A stretch of DNA of 64,000 nucleotides from Wurfbainia villosa. Its lineage: Eukaryota > Streptophyta > Magnoliopsida > Zingiberales > Zingiberaceae. Every line of letters begins with the position of its first letter. The stretch's first letter is position 1. The notes beneath the pieces are model-generated. The model saw nothing but the letters and a program-made list of their open reading frames with translations, did no database searches and was not told where the DNA came from. The translations under genes and the position numbers were made by a program. The stretch covers positions 23,057,928 through 23,121,927 of the forward strand of contig CM045989.1 of NCBI GenBank assembly GCA_025175895.1, given 5' to 3'. This document shows positions 1-11,118 of the stretch, in pieces.

Positions 1-342
1 ATGATCATACTAAGCACCTCAAGTCCTTCCCTTAGCTCTCAAGTGTTCTAACCTCTTCTTCCTAAACTCAAATCCATTATCTTGTAAGAAGAAGAGTGAT
101 TGTAAGAAGGCTTCTCCACCTTAATGTGTTGCATCAAAAGGAGGCTTTAGTGGAAGATTGCTAGAGGTGATCCATCTTACTGATTGCTGTGAAGTAGGAG
201 CGTTATCTTCGAACTACATTAAAGATTTTTGTTAGCATTAAGTTCTTTGTTTTCTCTTTCAATTATAATTTTCTATTGCTTCCGCTAATGATTTCTTGTA
301 GAAAACAAAGAATTTTTATTCACCCCCCTAGCCAATCCTCAA
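1..342 (+). mobile_element. 3' portion of an old SIRE-type Copia LTR
   Basis: This stretch aligns, with many differences, to the last 380 bases of the LTR at 789-2072. Shared landmarks in the same order are the GTAAGAAGGCTTCTCCA block, CGAACTAC(A/G)TTAAA, GCTTCCGCTAAT, CTTGTAGAAA and the terminal TATTCACCCCC(C/T)CTAGCC. It is cut by the window start, so its 5' boundary is unknown. No standard tRNA-Met primer site follows it. It is probably the left LTR of a heavily deleted element, or an independent older fragment. Confidence 0.6.
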
Positions 343-788
343 TGGTCCTATATGATATAATGAGGATAGCGTTAAAATGATAATTAGTTAAGGATTAAGG
401 GGGAGTTGTACTAATTGATGCAATGAGTAAGAGGGAGGTTTAACTATATCAATATCTAAACTCATAACCTATGTGCACATATTTTATTATTGGTGCAAAG
501 TTAGGCAATACTCTTACTCATCTTTATATACTTTGCTCAACGTGATTACACTTAGAATGTGTCTTGGATTAAGGGGGAGCCTTAAGTATATTTTATATTT
601 TAGTTCAAAGCATAACCATCATATTCATACATGTTTTTATTGAAAATTTGTCTTTCTCTTTTTGATGTGTGTCAAAGGGGGAGAGGGGGAGATTTAAGTT
701 AGATTTCATATTGTGACATATGATGTTCTTAATACATATTTAAAGACCTAACTTAAATGATTGCCAAACATCAAAAAGGGGGAGATTA
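343..788 (+). mobile_element. Shrunken retrotransposon interior ending in a polypurine tract
   Basis: No coding potential is visible. The stretch has several GGGGGAG runs (near 397, 576, 676-690) and ends in AACATCAAAAAGGGGGAGATTA, the usual 3' end of SIRE-like interiors in this window (compare 53171-53193). It is about 450 bp where an intact interior would be several kilobases, so nearly all of the element has been lost. Confidence 0.55.
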
Positions 789-904
789 TTGGTGCAAGCA
801 TGCTCCAAGTATTAATCTTTTGATGTTTGGATAATCATTTATAGTTAGGCAATGTTTGTGATCTAACATGAATGTCAAGTGATAGGTTTAAAGAAAGTCC
901 AAAT

Positions 905-1115
905 GTGAGGACTTGGCAAGGAAATTCCAAGGGTGAAGCCTTGGCAAGAAAAGTCCAAGAATATGGACTTGGCGGTATAAGTTCAAGCATGCAGTCTTGG
1001 CGGTATAAGCCCATGTGGATCTTGGCAAGGAAGTCCAAGAGTGAGATTTTGGCATCATAAAGTCCAAGTATGTAGTCTTGGTGGCATAAGTCCAAATGAA
1101 CCTTAGCAAAGGAAG
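905..1115 (+). repeat. Degenerate CCAAG/CTTGG tandem array in LTR C
   Basis: Units of about 25-35 bp alternate AGTCCAAG with (A/T)CTTGGC(A/G). Neighbouring CCAAG and CTTGG are complementary, so each unit can form a small stem. Related arrays lie at 24560-24840, 29715-29995, 30970-31290, 35615-36010 and 53405-53815. Short ORFs read across it are only consequences of the repeat. Confidence 0.65.
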
Positions 1116-1282
1116 ACTCTAAGCATGACAAAATCGAAGGAAGCTTTTGAAGGCAAGCGCAAGGATGAAAGAGTCGTGGACTCGGAGGGATCCTGAAGGC
1201 ACAAGGCTGATGGAGAAGCTAGAAGGTTTAGTCTAGGCTTAGGGTGTGTTTTCAAGTTATGAATTAGTCATACTTGAGGTAT

Positions 1283-1689
1283 ACCAGTCGACTGGTATCT
1301 TGGACTAGTCGACTGGCTTCGGGAGCTCGGCACTTGAAGGACCTAGAAGACTCGAGTAGTCGACTGGGGCTATGACTTAGTCGACTAGCCAAGTAGTTGA
1401 CTATGGGTCGACTGCTAAACATAATCTCTGTAGTTGATTGGTGTTTTATATCAGTCGACTAGACTTAAGTGGTCAAGGCACAGATTGTTTGGTAGTCGAC
1501 TATTGGCTTGGGCAATCGACTGCTAGTATGAGTAGTCGACTGATCAAGTGTTCGTTGAGTGGTGATTATCGTGATCAGGCTTCATCAGAAGTCATTGGAT
1601 CCGTTCAAAAATAACACTAGTTGACTGCTGGTATGAAGCAGTCAACTGGCGTCGGGCTCAACGGGCAGAAATGTCCAAACTCTATAAAG
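1283..1689 (+). promoter_or_regulatory. U3 palindrome cluster and TATA box of LTR C
   Basis: Many copies or one-base variants of CAGTCGACTG (SalI site GTCGAC at the core) lie between 1283 and about 1645. They are followed by TATAAAG at 1683-1689. Position inside an LTR, upstream of a TATA box, suggests a promoter/enhancer array. The regulatory role is inference. Confidence 0.5.
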
Positions 1690-2072
1690 GGAGGCTTGGG
1701 GAGCTTGGAATTGGCTAGTGCTCTCATTCTAAGCTCTCCACGCCTTCTTCTAAGCTTTCCAAGTTCTTAATCTCTTCTTCCTAGTCTACTTTCTCCATCA
1801 TTGAAAGAAGAAGAGATTGTATTGTAAGAAGGCTTCTCCATCTTGGTGTGATCATCAAAAGGAGAAATTCTAGTGAAGGCTTGCAAAGGAGTGATCCACC
1901 TTAAGGATCGCCGTAGAGTAGAAGCTTCATCTCCGAACTACGTTAAACACTTTGTTAGCATTGTCTCTTGATTTCAGTTTTAGTATTATTTGTGTCCTTG
2001 CTTCCGCTAATATTCTTGTAGAAATCAAAAGAGGTTATTCACCCCCTCTAGCCATCACAACGATCCTCAATA

Positions 2073-2747
2073 GAATCATGACTGTGGGATGACTCAGACT
2101 CCACAATCTGAGAGCCTGGTGAAAGATCCGAGATCTTGCGGATTCAAATTAACCATATGAGTGGATTGAAACATGAAGGAATGAATCAAAATAATATGTC
2201 AAAATGTGAGTTATTATTGATTCTTTTGTTAAATGTATAGAACTTAATAGGAAAATCTCTAATAGGTCAGGTGGATTGGATACTAGGCAGTGAAAGTCCT
2301 AGTAAGTCATGTGGACCAGCATTAGGCAATGAAAGCTCTAGTAAGTCAGGTAGACTAGATACTAGCCAGTGGAAGCCCTAGTAGGTCAAGTGAATCAGAA
2401 ACTAAGCAATGGGAGTCTTGGCGAATAAAGAGAATCGGACACCAGACATAAAGCTCAGATGGATTAGTAGGACTGGACATCTGGCAAGACAGCTCAATGG
2501 GTGGGGATTGGACATCGAATCAAGGAAAGACCTGGTGGGTCGAGTGATGGGACATCAAGTAAAGGAAATCCAAACATATCAGGTAGTCCAGATGTCTAGA
2601 AAGGTAAGCTCCTAGAGTGGAGAAGTGCTAAGAACGGATAAGGATAAGTCCTCTTTATGGGGACAACCTTAGGCGGCGATCCAACTAAAAGTCCAACTTG
2701 AATTTCGAAGTCGAGATCAGACAGTTAAGTGACTATCCAAATCATAT
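2073..2747 (+). mobile_element. Left part of an old D-related LTR split by element D
   Basis: From about 2230 to 2700 the plus strand resembles the minus strand of the D LTRs: ACTTAATAGGAA, repeated (G/A)GTCAGGTGGA and ATACTAGGCAGTGAAAG blocks, and TCCTCT followed by TCCAACTAAAAGTCC. A degenerate repeat of about 40-45 bp runs from 2259 to 2420. The sequence resumes at 11119 after element D, so this is an older LTR of a related family in the opposite orientation. The extreme left end (2073-2230) is not recognised. Confidence 0.55.
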
Positions 2748-4043
2748 TATAGGATCATAATAATCTGAGTGATGGGGGTGAATCTCGGAGTTTATAATTT
2801 TCTTTTATTTTAAATCTTATTTTATATTCAAATTATGAGTATGCAGTGGAAATTAAATGCAGTTTAGACACAACCAGTTTACTTGGTTCACAACCCTAAA
2901 TGGGTTGCTACTCCAAGGCCCCTAGCTCTTCTGAGAGCTACCTCGATGGGCAATCACTATAGTACCCTCCGATTCGAGAACTCTTGACTTCGGAGGGATT
3001 CGCTTTTTACAAAGGTAAGAGATGGGTAACACACTATCCTCTCTTTGAAGTTAAGTACACAAGCGAAAAATAATATAGAAAATTACAAGTTACTTTATAC
3101 CGACACAGATGAAGGCTTTGATGTAGGCATGAGGTGTCGGAAAAGCGCCTTTGAGAAGTCGAAGATTTTGTGAACGAGAGTGAATTTTGACAACACTTCG
3201 GCATAGTAGTAGTGTTCTTCTCGGATCTGGTCGAGCACTTATTTTATAAACCTTTTCCAATCGACTAGAATGCCTTCCAGTCGACTCCACATCAGCCCGT
3301 CAATATGGAACTTCTGGTCTTCCAGTCAACTGAAACCTCTCCAGTCGACTCCAGGTCACCCAGCTCCGCATCGGGAAGTTTCCCACTTCAGTCGACTGAA
3401 ACACTTTCCAACTATGGTGCCAGATCTTCGACCGATCACCAGCTAATCTTGCCAAGTGTGTATTCAGTCGATTGAACCAAACAGAGTCAACTGGACTTCA
3501 ATCGATTAGAGTACATTCAGTCGACTGATCCCTACAAAACGAGATTAACACAAATAGATAAAATCAAATATGATAGCAGTAGTAATACTGCTCGATCTCG
3601 ACTACTAAATCCCACACGGACTTTTCGTCGGATCGACGCCTAGCTTTTTCCCCCTACAGAGGACTCGGCCTCACCTCTTTACTCGAGGCTTACATGTCGG
3701 CTGCCTGTCGGACTTACCACTCTTGACATCCAATCTGACCCACCAGGGCTTCCACCAGCTGTCCGGTCTGCCTGACCCAGCTGAACTTTTTGTTGATTAT
3801 CCGGTCTCCTGACCCAATCGGTCTTCATACCAAATGTCGGGTCCATGCGACTCATTAGGACTTCATGCCTGGTGTCCGATCCTCTTGATCTATCAAGTCA
3901 ACTGCCTAGTATCCGGTCAACATAACCTACTAGGACTTCCTATTAAGTCTGCACACTTAACACTGATATTAGAACACAAGTAATTCCTAACTTTAACTAT
4001 AGTTCATACATCAAAATCAAGGAGTGATGCTCACTGCATCAAA
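2748..4043 (-). mobile_element. 3' LTR of element D
   Basis: It aligns nearly end to end with 9808-11113. On the plus strand it starts TATAGGATCATAATAATC (the partner starts TGTAGGATTGCAATAATC) and ends CACTGCATCAAAA (partner CACTGCATCAACA). It holds CAGTCGACTG-type palindromes at about 3256-3520 and a TTTTATA (minus-strand TATAAAA) at 3241-3247. Confidence 0.85.
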
Positions 4044-4062
4044 AATCTCTCTCTTTTTGATG
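4044..4062 (-). other. Polypurine tract of element D
   Basis: On the minus strand this reads CATCAAAAAGAGAGAGATTT directly before the 3' LTR, the priming site expected for plus-strand DNA synthesis. The same CATCAAAAAGGGAGAG style occurs in elements A and B. Confidence 0.7.
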
Positions 4063-5104
4063 TATGACAACACATCAATTAAAGTTAGGAGAATAAGACA
4101 TATATAAGAAATGCATTAAGTTAAACATGTATGAGATGCATACATAAATTTTTATATCTCCCATTCAATAAGTCTCTTCTCTCTAACTTTATATCTCCTC
4201 TCTCCCCCTTTAGCATACATCAAAATCAAAATTAAGTCTAAGATGTCACAACTTTAAAGCTGAGAGTTAAAGTGTTTTAAACAAGAGAGTTAAATACTAA
4301 GCTCAAAAATGCTTAAGTTTTTGAAATCAATCTTCTCCCTTTATAAAAATTTTAAGAAAATTATCCAAATTTTAATTGTCAAAATTTTAACATCCCCTAA
4401 ATATATTTCTAAATTCCAACATATTTTCAAATTTCAAAATTTTTCAAAATTTTCTAACTACCCTTGAATAATAACATATTTTAAAAATTTTAAAATTTTT
4501 AAAAAACTTTTCAAAATTTTCTAACTCCCCCTCAAAAATAACATATTTTCAAAATTTTAAAATGATGCAAATATGATAGAGAATATGTCCAAGCATGAAT
4601 TTCCAGATATTATTTTTATATTTAAAAATTCACATCTAAAAATCATCCTTAAAGAAAATGTCTAACTCTTTACTAGCTCAAATGATATAGAATTAATCGT
4701 CAACCTTTGAATTAGAGTTAGTCACCGAAGTGATGAGTTGCTCTTGTAAACCCCGTGTTGGTTCATGTCAATGCACTGGATCTACATCTGGAACCAAGGT
4801 GTAGTCCTAACATCTCACGCCCATCTTCGTGGCTCAATACACAAACAGGTAATCCCAAGTGTTTGTGAGATACGAAGGCTTACTTAAATTTATAGGATCA
4901 TGAAATCTAAATTGTCCTAGATTGAGTTTTAACTTTTTTTTTAAAATAATATAATATTACTTTTTCAAAATAAATTTGAGTAATGTGCATGAAAACATCC
5001 TAGTCCACCAAGCATAAAACAATCCACACAAGATTTAAAAATTATTAAATTTATTAAGTTCAAATAGTAACAAGTGACATAACTAAAATACTCCTAGTTA
5101 GAAG
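4063..5104. other. Non-coding 3' interior of element D
   Basis: AT-rich sequence with repeated TTTTCAAAATTTT and CTAACTCCCCCT motifs at 4360-4560. No ORF or RNA gene could be supported. It separates the additional ORF from the 3' LTR. Confidence 0.6.
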
Positions 5105-6293
5105 ATGGAGGTGGAGGAGGTGGATGACCCATGCCCCTAGACCTAAGAAGCTTCATCATCTCTCGATGATCCTCTCTCTACACCTACAATATCTGCATCA
5201 TCTCAAGATGTTGCTACTCCTGGCGCTGCATTACATCCTCCAATCTGGATAATCTTTCTGCCATGATAGGAGATGCTAGAAGCCCAAGAAATAGTGATAG
5301 ACTGTCGAATCCTAGGGCTTCCTGATGCTCAGACTCGGAGTGGTGGTCAGGGTCAATCTCTGGCTCATGCTCCTGCTCCGGCTCAGGCTGGGGCTGGGTT
5401 TGGGGCTGAGGACCATCTCTCTTCCATGCAAGGATATTATTTTTATATAGACCTATTTTTGCTAAACCAAACTACCTAGAATCTATCATGTCATACTCAG
5501 TAAGTTGTTTGATGTTACCTGTGGTAACATCAAATCCTAATGTAGCTAAGAGGGATGTGATGACATAGCAGTAAGACAAATGTGCCTTCCTGCTAGTAAC
5601 TGACCTAGAATGATGAATGATGGAATGGAACATCTGTAAATTAATGTCTAAATCTAATCTATGACTAAGTACATAAAATAAAAATGAGTGATAAGGGTGC
5701 ATCATAGCGATGTCCCTAGTGGTGAGTGGAAGAATGCAGTTCACTATGACTCGGTACAGGGCATAGTCCTATACTCTGAGTCTAGTGGAACTAAAGATAC
5801 TCACAGACAGAGTTCTTTCCTCACCAAATAGATGCATATGTATCATATCTAATGTAATATGTAAGTAGGGGTCACCATATGGTAACTCCGTGGATGGAAA
5901 GCATGCAACCAGACATGACGAATACAGGAGTCCTGGATGCTCTCTCAACATAGAGGGGGTAAAAACTAAATCTTTACCCTGTACTCTAGTCGAATGTGCA
6001 AGATCATCAATTTTACTAAAATTATGGGAAAACTCTACACATACGTCTATGTTAATAGAGTTTTTGCAATAAACCAGTTTTTCTAACCCATAATGTGTTA
6101 TGACTTCCATACTAAGCATGCATGAATTACTAAAAAAAGATCTGCTAATGTACCTAGTAGGCATAGGAGTATAAAGTGTGTTCTCAAACCTAATCATATG
6201 CCCCTCAGTAGGGAACCTAATATCCAAGCATGGAGTAGATGACTCAATCTCAACAGCTCTTCTTTTACCCCTAATTGAATTATAATTATTCAA
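5105..6293 (-). pseudogene. Additional ORF of element D (unnamed retroelement protein)
   Basis: Minus-strand fragments run in order: a 174-codon stretch from 6293 to 5769, a 90-codon stretch from 5744 to 5472, then a damaged C-terminal part to about 5105. The N-terminus has a basic KRR patch. The middle contains YISRSFFSN, ..LEKLVYCKNSI and a VQGKDLVFTPSMLRE motif. The C-terminal part is coiled-coil-like (MAERLSRLEDVMQRQE, then a stop) and ends in a run of prolines. The same architecture is found at 40439-41630 in element B. It resembles plant retroelement accessory proteins that databases call putative plant transposon protein; this assignment is from memory of the family style. Function unknown. 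At least two stops or frameshifts break it. Confidence 0.6.
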
Positions 6294-6457
6294 TATTTAT
6301 TGAAAGTAATTGAAACTAAAGTTTTAGACTTATTACCTCAGCATTATGGATGATTTTAAAGAGATATTATGACCTAGAGGCTTCGGAAGGATGAAAATAG
6401 GATTTTCGCAGTGGATTGTGGTGGTTGTGAGTCGTTTTGGTGTGGCTTGGCGCTGTT

Positions 6458-6710
6458 CATATAGACAGGATCTAGTCGACTGAAAATAGTCTAGTCGACT
6501 GAATTAGAGTCAACTGAACTTGTTTCAGTCGACTGTAATTAATTTTACCATTTACTTCGCCGTCTAAACTTTATCTACCGTTTCATTTCAGTCGACTGAA
6601 TCCATTTCAGTCAACTGAAGTCGCGTTTTATCTTTCCGAGGCTCGGAGGCAACTGAAGTTGATTCAATTGACTCTTTTCAAGTCGACTGGAGTATTTCCA
6701 GTCGACTAAA
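6458..6710 (-). promoter_or_regulatory. Possible internal promoter upstream of the additional ORF of D
   Basis: A cluster of CAGTCGACTG-like palindromes (6475-6710, e.g. TTTCAGTCGACTGAATCC at about 6588) is followed on the minus strand by CTATATGA (6458-6465), about 165 bases before the ORF's first ATG at 6293. This copies the arrangement seen in the LTR U3 regions of this and other families. That it is a promoter is inference. Confidence 0.4.
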
Positions 6711-6714
6711 TTTG

Positions 6715-7010
6715 GGTATTTTTAATTTTGGTTAATTTTTATGTTTAATTCGATTTAATTGATTTTATTAGGTTAATTTCGTTGATTCACTTAATTGATT
6801 TGAGTTGATTAAGTTGATTGGATTGAATTGATTAGATGATTAAGTTTAATTTAGTAGGTTAATTAAGTTTAGTTTAGTGGATCAATTAAGTTTAGTTTAG
6901 TTTATTTGTTAAGTTAGGTTTAGTTTAATTAAGTTTAAGTAAAGTTATTAAGTAAGTTGTTAAGTTAGGTGAATTGTATTAAACTAATTAAGCTTGATTA
7001 AATTCTAAAT
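6715..7010. repeat. AT-rich low-complexity (TTAAGTTTAGTTTAG) stretch
   Basis: Imperfect short-period repeats of TTAAGTTTAG, GATTAAGTT and GGTTAAT fill this interval between the additional ORF promoter-like region and the gag end in element D. Nothing coding is present. Confidence 0.6.
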
Positions 7011-7182
7011 CATCTCACCCAATCTAGGTTTTCAATACACGTTAATCCTATGGATTTTGTGAGATAAGGATTTCTTTTTATCTTAATTGATTTTAATGAG
7101 CAATTTTAAATTTTTTAAACTTGTGTTAGATTCAAGCTTAGCTTGAGCTAGTCAAGTAGGTTTTTTCAGCATTGACTTCCAA

Positions 7183-7402
7183 GTCGTGGCGAGGCACATG
7201 GCCTTCTTGGATATCGGAGCAACAACAACTTCCTAGACAAAGTCAATGAAGGAATCAAGTACTTGATTCACTTTGGACTAAGCCTTGGTCTAACTAGTCA
7301 AAGACTTAGTGAGTTAGCTTCAGTCAGTTCCACTCGACTTAGTGTACCATGTCGTGGCGAGGCACATGACCTTCTTGGATATCGGAGCAACGACCACTTC
7401 CT
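7183..7402. repeat. Pair of 50-bp direct repeats, 168 bp apart
   Basis: GTCGTGGCGAGGCACATG, then CCTTCTTGGATATCGGAGC, then CTTCCTA occur at 7183-7234 and again at 7351-7402 with only a few differences. They lie just 3' of the gag-like gene in element D. The origin is probably a small local duplication. Confidence 0.75.
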
Positions 7403-7544
7403 AAATATGCACTTTGAAGAGTTTCTCTAACTTACTATGAGTTTACTTCATCTAAGTACTAGGTTGTTCGAGTTTAAACTACTTTGTTTCCTATCTAATT
7501 CGTTCTAAATTAAGCAGGTAAAGTAAACTAAAGTATGCAAGGGT

Positions 7545-9094
7545 TTAACTAAACAAGGAAACAAGCATGGTTTTAGCTCCCCCTAAGTGGTAGCTAGTTT
7601 GAGTTTTGTTCACTATATGAACTTGACTTTTAGGAACCCAAAATTGATTTGGTCCAACTTGGTTGACTAAGCTAGACTTAGGAACCCATGCTTGGACTCG
7701 ATTCTTAACGTTTCGGCTAAGTAATGACATATATGATTTATAGGAGGATTTAGCTTTGTATCCGAGTCCAGACTTGTTGTACACAGCTCGCTAAGATCCA
7801 AGCATCATGTTAAGATACTTGGAGCCCAAAATGAACCTTTTCAACGATCCAGTTAGATCTTCTACTTACCTTTTCAGGACCGAGTTCTCTTCCTCAAGCT
7901 TTGCAACTTGAGTTGAGTCTCTATCCTTAATTTGGCAAGTCGAAGTCTTCGAGTTAACTTGTTCCTTAAGTACTTGGACTTCCTTAAGTAGTGAGTCGAC
8001 TCGATTCTCAGATATAGCTAACTTCCTACCTAGGCATGCAATTATATTGTACAACTTATCTTCTAAGGGAGAAGTTACCTCATCTAGTCCTTCGGAAATG
8101 GATGCGGATTCGTGGCTTCTCTCGAACTCGGAATCGAACTCGTACTCGAAACTTGACTCGGCTCCGGAGCTCAATTCGGCCATGAACGCCACGAAACTTC
8201 TCTTCATTTCTTCTGCGTCCAACTCCTCCAATGATGACTCGTCCCACGTTGCCTTAAGTGCTTTCTTCTTCTTTTCCTTTTTTAGGTTGGCGCACTCCAA
8301 CTTGTAGTGTCTCTTTCCGTTTCACTCGTAGCATGTCACTTCCGATCGGGGTCTCGGCTTGTTATCAATAACTTTCTTAGTGTCCTTCTTCGTAAATCTC
8401 TTTCTCCGGTTGAACATCTTCAGGACCATATTTACGATTTCCTCTTCTCCATTTGACTCCGACTCGTCTTCGGATTCACTTTTTGCTTTTCTTTTCTTTT
8501 TCATCGAACCTGCCATTAAAGCAATATCATTCTCGGTTTGACCCGAGTTAGCTTGTTCATGTAGTTCAAGTTCACAAAATAATTTATCTAGTCTAATTGT
8601 GGAAAGATCCCTAGAAACCTTATAGGCATCGACAATCGATGTTCATAAAGCATTTCTCGGGAATGGCTTAAGTGTATATCTAATTAAGTCCCTATTTTCT
8701 ATTTGGTGTCCTATTAAGTGTAATCCATTTAAAATGTCTTTTATCCTTGTATAAAGTTGACTAGCATTTTCATTTTCATTCATTTTATAATTAAATAATT
8801 TATTTAGTAATATGTCCCGTTTAGCTATCCTAGTGTCATTTGTACCTTCATGCAATTCAATTAATTTATCCCATAATTCCTTATAGTTTTCGAATGGACC
8901 CACCCTATTGAGCTCTTCTTTGGTAAGTCTGCATTGCAAGGTATTAAGCATCTTGTAATCGACTTGAGCCCATTTTCTAATGTCCGCGGTCCATTTTTCG
9001 ATTCTAACAACTCACCCAAATCGTCTACCAGAGCTACGAACTCTTTCTTAATCGAAAACCAAACCTCTAGGTCGATTTTCAAGTAACACTTCAT
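7545..9094 (-). pseudogene. gag-like gene of element D (UBN2-type), decayed
   Basis: The minus-strand reading starts with MKCYLKIDLEVWFSIKK at 9094. It continues in another frame with LNTLQCRLTKEELNRVGPF, ELWDKLIELHEG and ASQLYTRIKDILNGL (8951-8643), the UBN2 gag core of Copia elements. Next come a lysine-rich acidic stretch (8516-8322) and a zinc knuckle whose second cysteine codon is now TGA (CYE-stop, then HYKLEC). An acidic coiled-coil tail follows (8300-7866), and a C-terminal part repeats WVPKS (7784-7545). Stops and frame changes show it is not functional. No polymerase follows. Confidence 0.78.
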
Positions 9095-9423
9095 TTGTCT
9101 TTTCTAGTAGGAAAAGTCCTCTCCGTTGAAGAGAGGAGGGCGAACGGTGTTATACCCTTCTAAGTGTGGCATTCCTAAATAAATATTTTAACAATAGATT
9201 TTTATTTAAATTAATTAAAGTTGAGGATTATTTCTAGAGTTGTTTAAATTAATATTTTGCAAGAATTAAATTTACACTAAGTGCACAAATTAATGAAGAA
9301 TTTATTTTAAGTAAAAATTATTCTAAAATAAAAATTAAACTAAGTGCAAAAATTAATTAAAAATTAATCTAATACAGAAAATTAATTTAATTAATCTAAT
9401 ATACAGAAAATTAATTGAATTAC

Positions 9424-9715
9424 TGTTGAAAAGATATTTTAACAATTATTTTAATACTAAAAAAATATTTTAACAATTATTTTAATGGAGAAAAAATATT
9501 CTAATAATTATTTCTGTGTAGGAAAATATTCTAACAATTATTTCAATGCAGAAAAAATATTCTAACAATTATTTTAATGTAAAAAAAATATTCTAACAAT
9601 TATTTTAATGCAGAAAAAAATATTCTAATAATTATTTTAATGCAGAAAAATTTTCTAACAATTATTTATTGCAGAAAAATATTAAAAATTAATCTAATGC
9701 TAGAAAAATATTAAA
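9424..9715. repeat. About ten 30-bp AT-rich tandem units
   Basis: Units of the form AAAAATATTCTAACAATTA followed by TTTTAATGCAG repeat with small changes from 9424 to about 9715, between the gag start and the primer site of element D. It replaces most of the 5' leader. The likely cause is replication slippage. Confidence 0.8.
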
Positions 9716-9793
9716 AATTAATCTAATCTAAAAAAATAAAGAAAACTATCCTAATTCTCTCGATAGTGGTTGTATCAAATTCGGAGTGCCCCC

Positions 9794-9805
9794 GCTCTGA
9801 TACCA
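9794..9805 (-). other. tRNA-Met primer binding site of element D
   Basis: The minus strand reads TGGTATCAGAGC two bases inside the 5' LTR end (LTR ... CCTACA, then AT). This is the usual Copia primer site, complementary to the 3' end of initiator tRNA-Met. Confidence 0.9.
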
Positions 9806-9807
9806 AT

Positions 9808-11113
9808 TGTAGGATTGCAATAATCCGAGAGAGGGGATGAATCTCAGAGTTTATAATTTTCTTTTATTTTAAAGCTTATTTTATATTTTCAAATTATGAG
9901 TATGAAGTGAAAATTAAATGCAGTTTAGACACAACCAGTTTACTTGGTTCACAACCCTAAATGGGTTGCTGCTCCAAGGCCCGTAGCTCTTCCGAGAGCT
10001 ACCTCGATGGGCAATCACTATAGTACCCTCCGATTCGAGAACTCTCGACTTCGGAGGGATTCGGTTTTTACATAGGTAAGATATGGGTAACACACTACCC
10101 TCTCTTTGAAGTTAAGTACACAAGTGAAAAATAATATAGAAAATTATAAGCTACTTTATACCGACATAGATGAAGGCTTTGAGGTAAGCATGAGGTGTCG
10201 GAAAAGTGCCTTTGAGAAGTCGAAGCTTTTGTGAACGAGAGTGAATTTTGACAACACTTCGACGTAGTAGTAGTGTCCTTCTCGGATCTGGTCGAGCACT
10301 TGTTTTATAAACCTTTTCCAGTCGACTGGAATGCCTTCCAGTCGACTTCACATCAGCTCATTGATATGGAACTTCTAGTCTTCCAGTCGACTAAAACCTC
10401 TCCAGTAAACTCCAGATCACCCAACTACGTATCGGGAAGTTTCTCACTTCAGTCGACTGAAACTCCTCAGCCGACTGAAACACTTTCCAACTACGGTGTC
10501 AGATCTTCGACCGACCACCAGCTAATTCTGCCAAGTGTGTATCCAGTCGACTGAACCAAACAGAGTCGACTGGACTCCAGTCGATTGGAGTACATTCAGT
10601 CGACTGATCCCTACAAAACGAGATTTGCACAAATAGATAAAATCAAATATGATAGCAGTAGTAATACTACTCAATCTCGACTACTAAGTTTCACGTTGAT
10701 TTTTCGTCGGATCGACACCTAGCTTTGTCCCCTTACAGAGGACTCGGCTTCACCTCTTCACTCGAGGCTTATCTGTCGGTTGCATGTCGGACTTACCACT
10801 CTTGACATCCGATCTGACCCACCAGGGCTTCCACGGTATCGATCTGTCGGCCAATGGACTTTGCCGATTATCGATCTCAGAGCCTGACGGTCTTCACGCC
10901 AAATGTCTGGTCCACGCGACCCATCTGGACTTCATGTCTGGTGTCCGATCCTCCTGATCTGTCAAGTCAACTGTCTAGTATCCGGTCAACACGACCTACT
11001 AGGATTTCCTATTAAGTCTGCACACTTAACACTGATATTAGAACACAAGTAATTCCTAACTTTAATTACGATTCATACATCAAAACCAAAGAGTGATGCT
11101 CACTGCATCAACA
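9808..11113 (-). mobile_element. 5' LTR of element D
   Basis: On the minus strand it starts TGTTGATGCAGTGAGC at 11113 and ends in CCTACA at 9808, giving the canonical TG...CA ends. U3 holds CAGTCGACTG palindromes at about 10318-10605, and TATAAAA on the minus strand (TTTTATA, 10303-10309) follows. The right flank CATAT is the target duplication. Confidence 0.88.
10303..10605 (-). promoter_or_regulatory. U3 palindrome cluster and TATA box of 5' LTR D
   Basis: Exact CAGTCGACTG copies occur near 10319, 10450, 10544 and 10597, with one-base variants between them. On the minus strand they precede TATAAAA (10303-10309) by tens to about 300 bases, as expected of a promoter array in a retroelement U3. 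Confidence 0.5.
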
Positions 11114-11118
11114 CATAT

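Larger units (their letters stand above)
789..2072 (+). mobile_element. LTR of SIRE-like Copia family C
   Basis: The LTR starts with TTGGTGCAAG right after a polypurine tract and ends near TATTCACCCCCTCTAGCC, about 1.28 kb. Internal order is: an array of short CCAAG/CTTGG repeats (905-1115), a cluster of CAGTCGACTG-like palindromes (1283-1640), a TATA box (TATAAAG, 1683-1689), then a downstream R/U5 region. This order recurs in LTR families A and B. No target duplication could be matched because the left side is element interior. The right boundary is uncertain by about 10 bases. Confidence 0.7.
2748..11113 (-). mobile_element. Element D: gag-only SIRE-like LTR retrotransposon
   Basis: Two similar LTRs (2748-4043 and 9808-11113) bracket a 5.76-kb interior. 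The insertion is flanked by the perfect 5-bp duplication CATAT (2743-2747 and 11114-11118). On the minus strand the interior reads: tRNA-Met primer site, gag-like pseudogene, a long non-coding stretch, an additional ORF, a polypurine tract. No reverse transcriptase, integrase, RNase H or protease is seen. This matches the non-autonomous class called TR-GAG, which would need a partner's polymerase. Coding parts carry stops, so it is now inactive. Confidence 0.88.

Noticed and set aside
9424..9715. CRISPR-like repeat-spacer array
   Set aside because: The units are contiguous tandem repeats with no unique spacers, and the DNA is plant nuclear.
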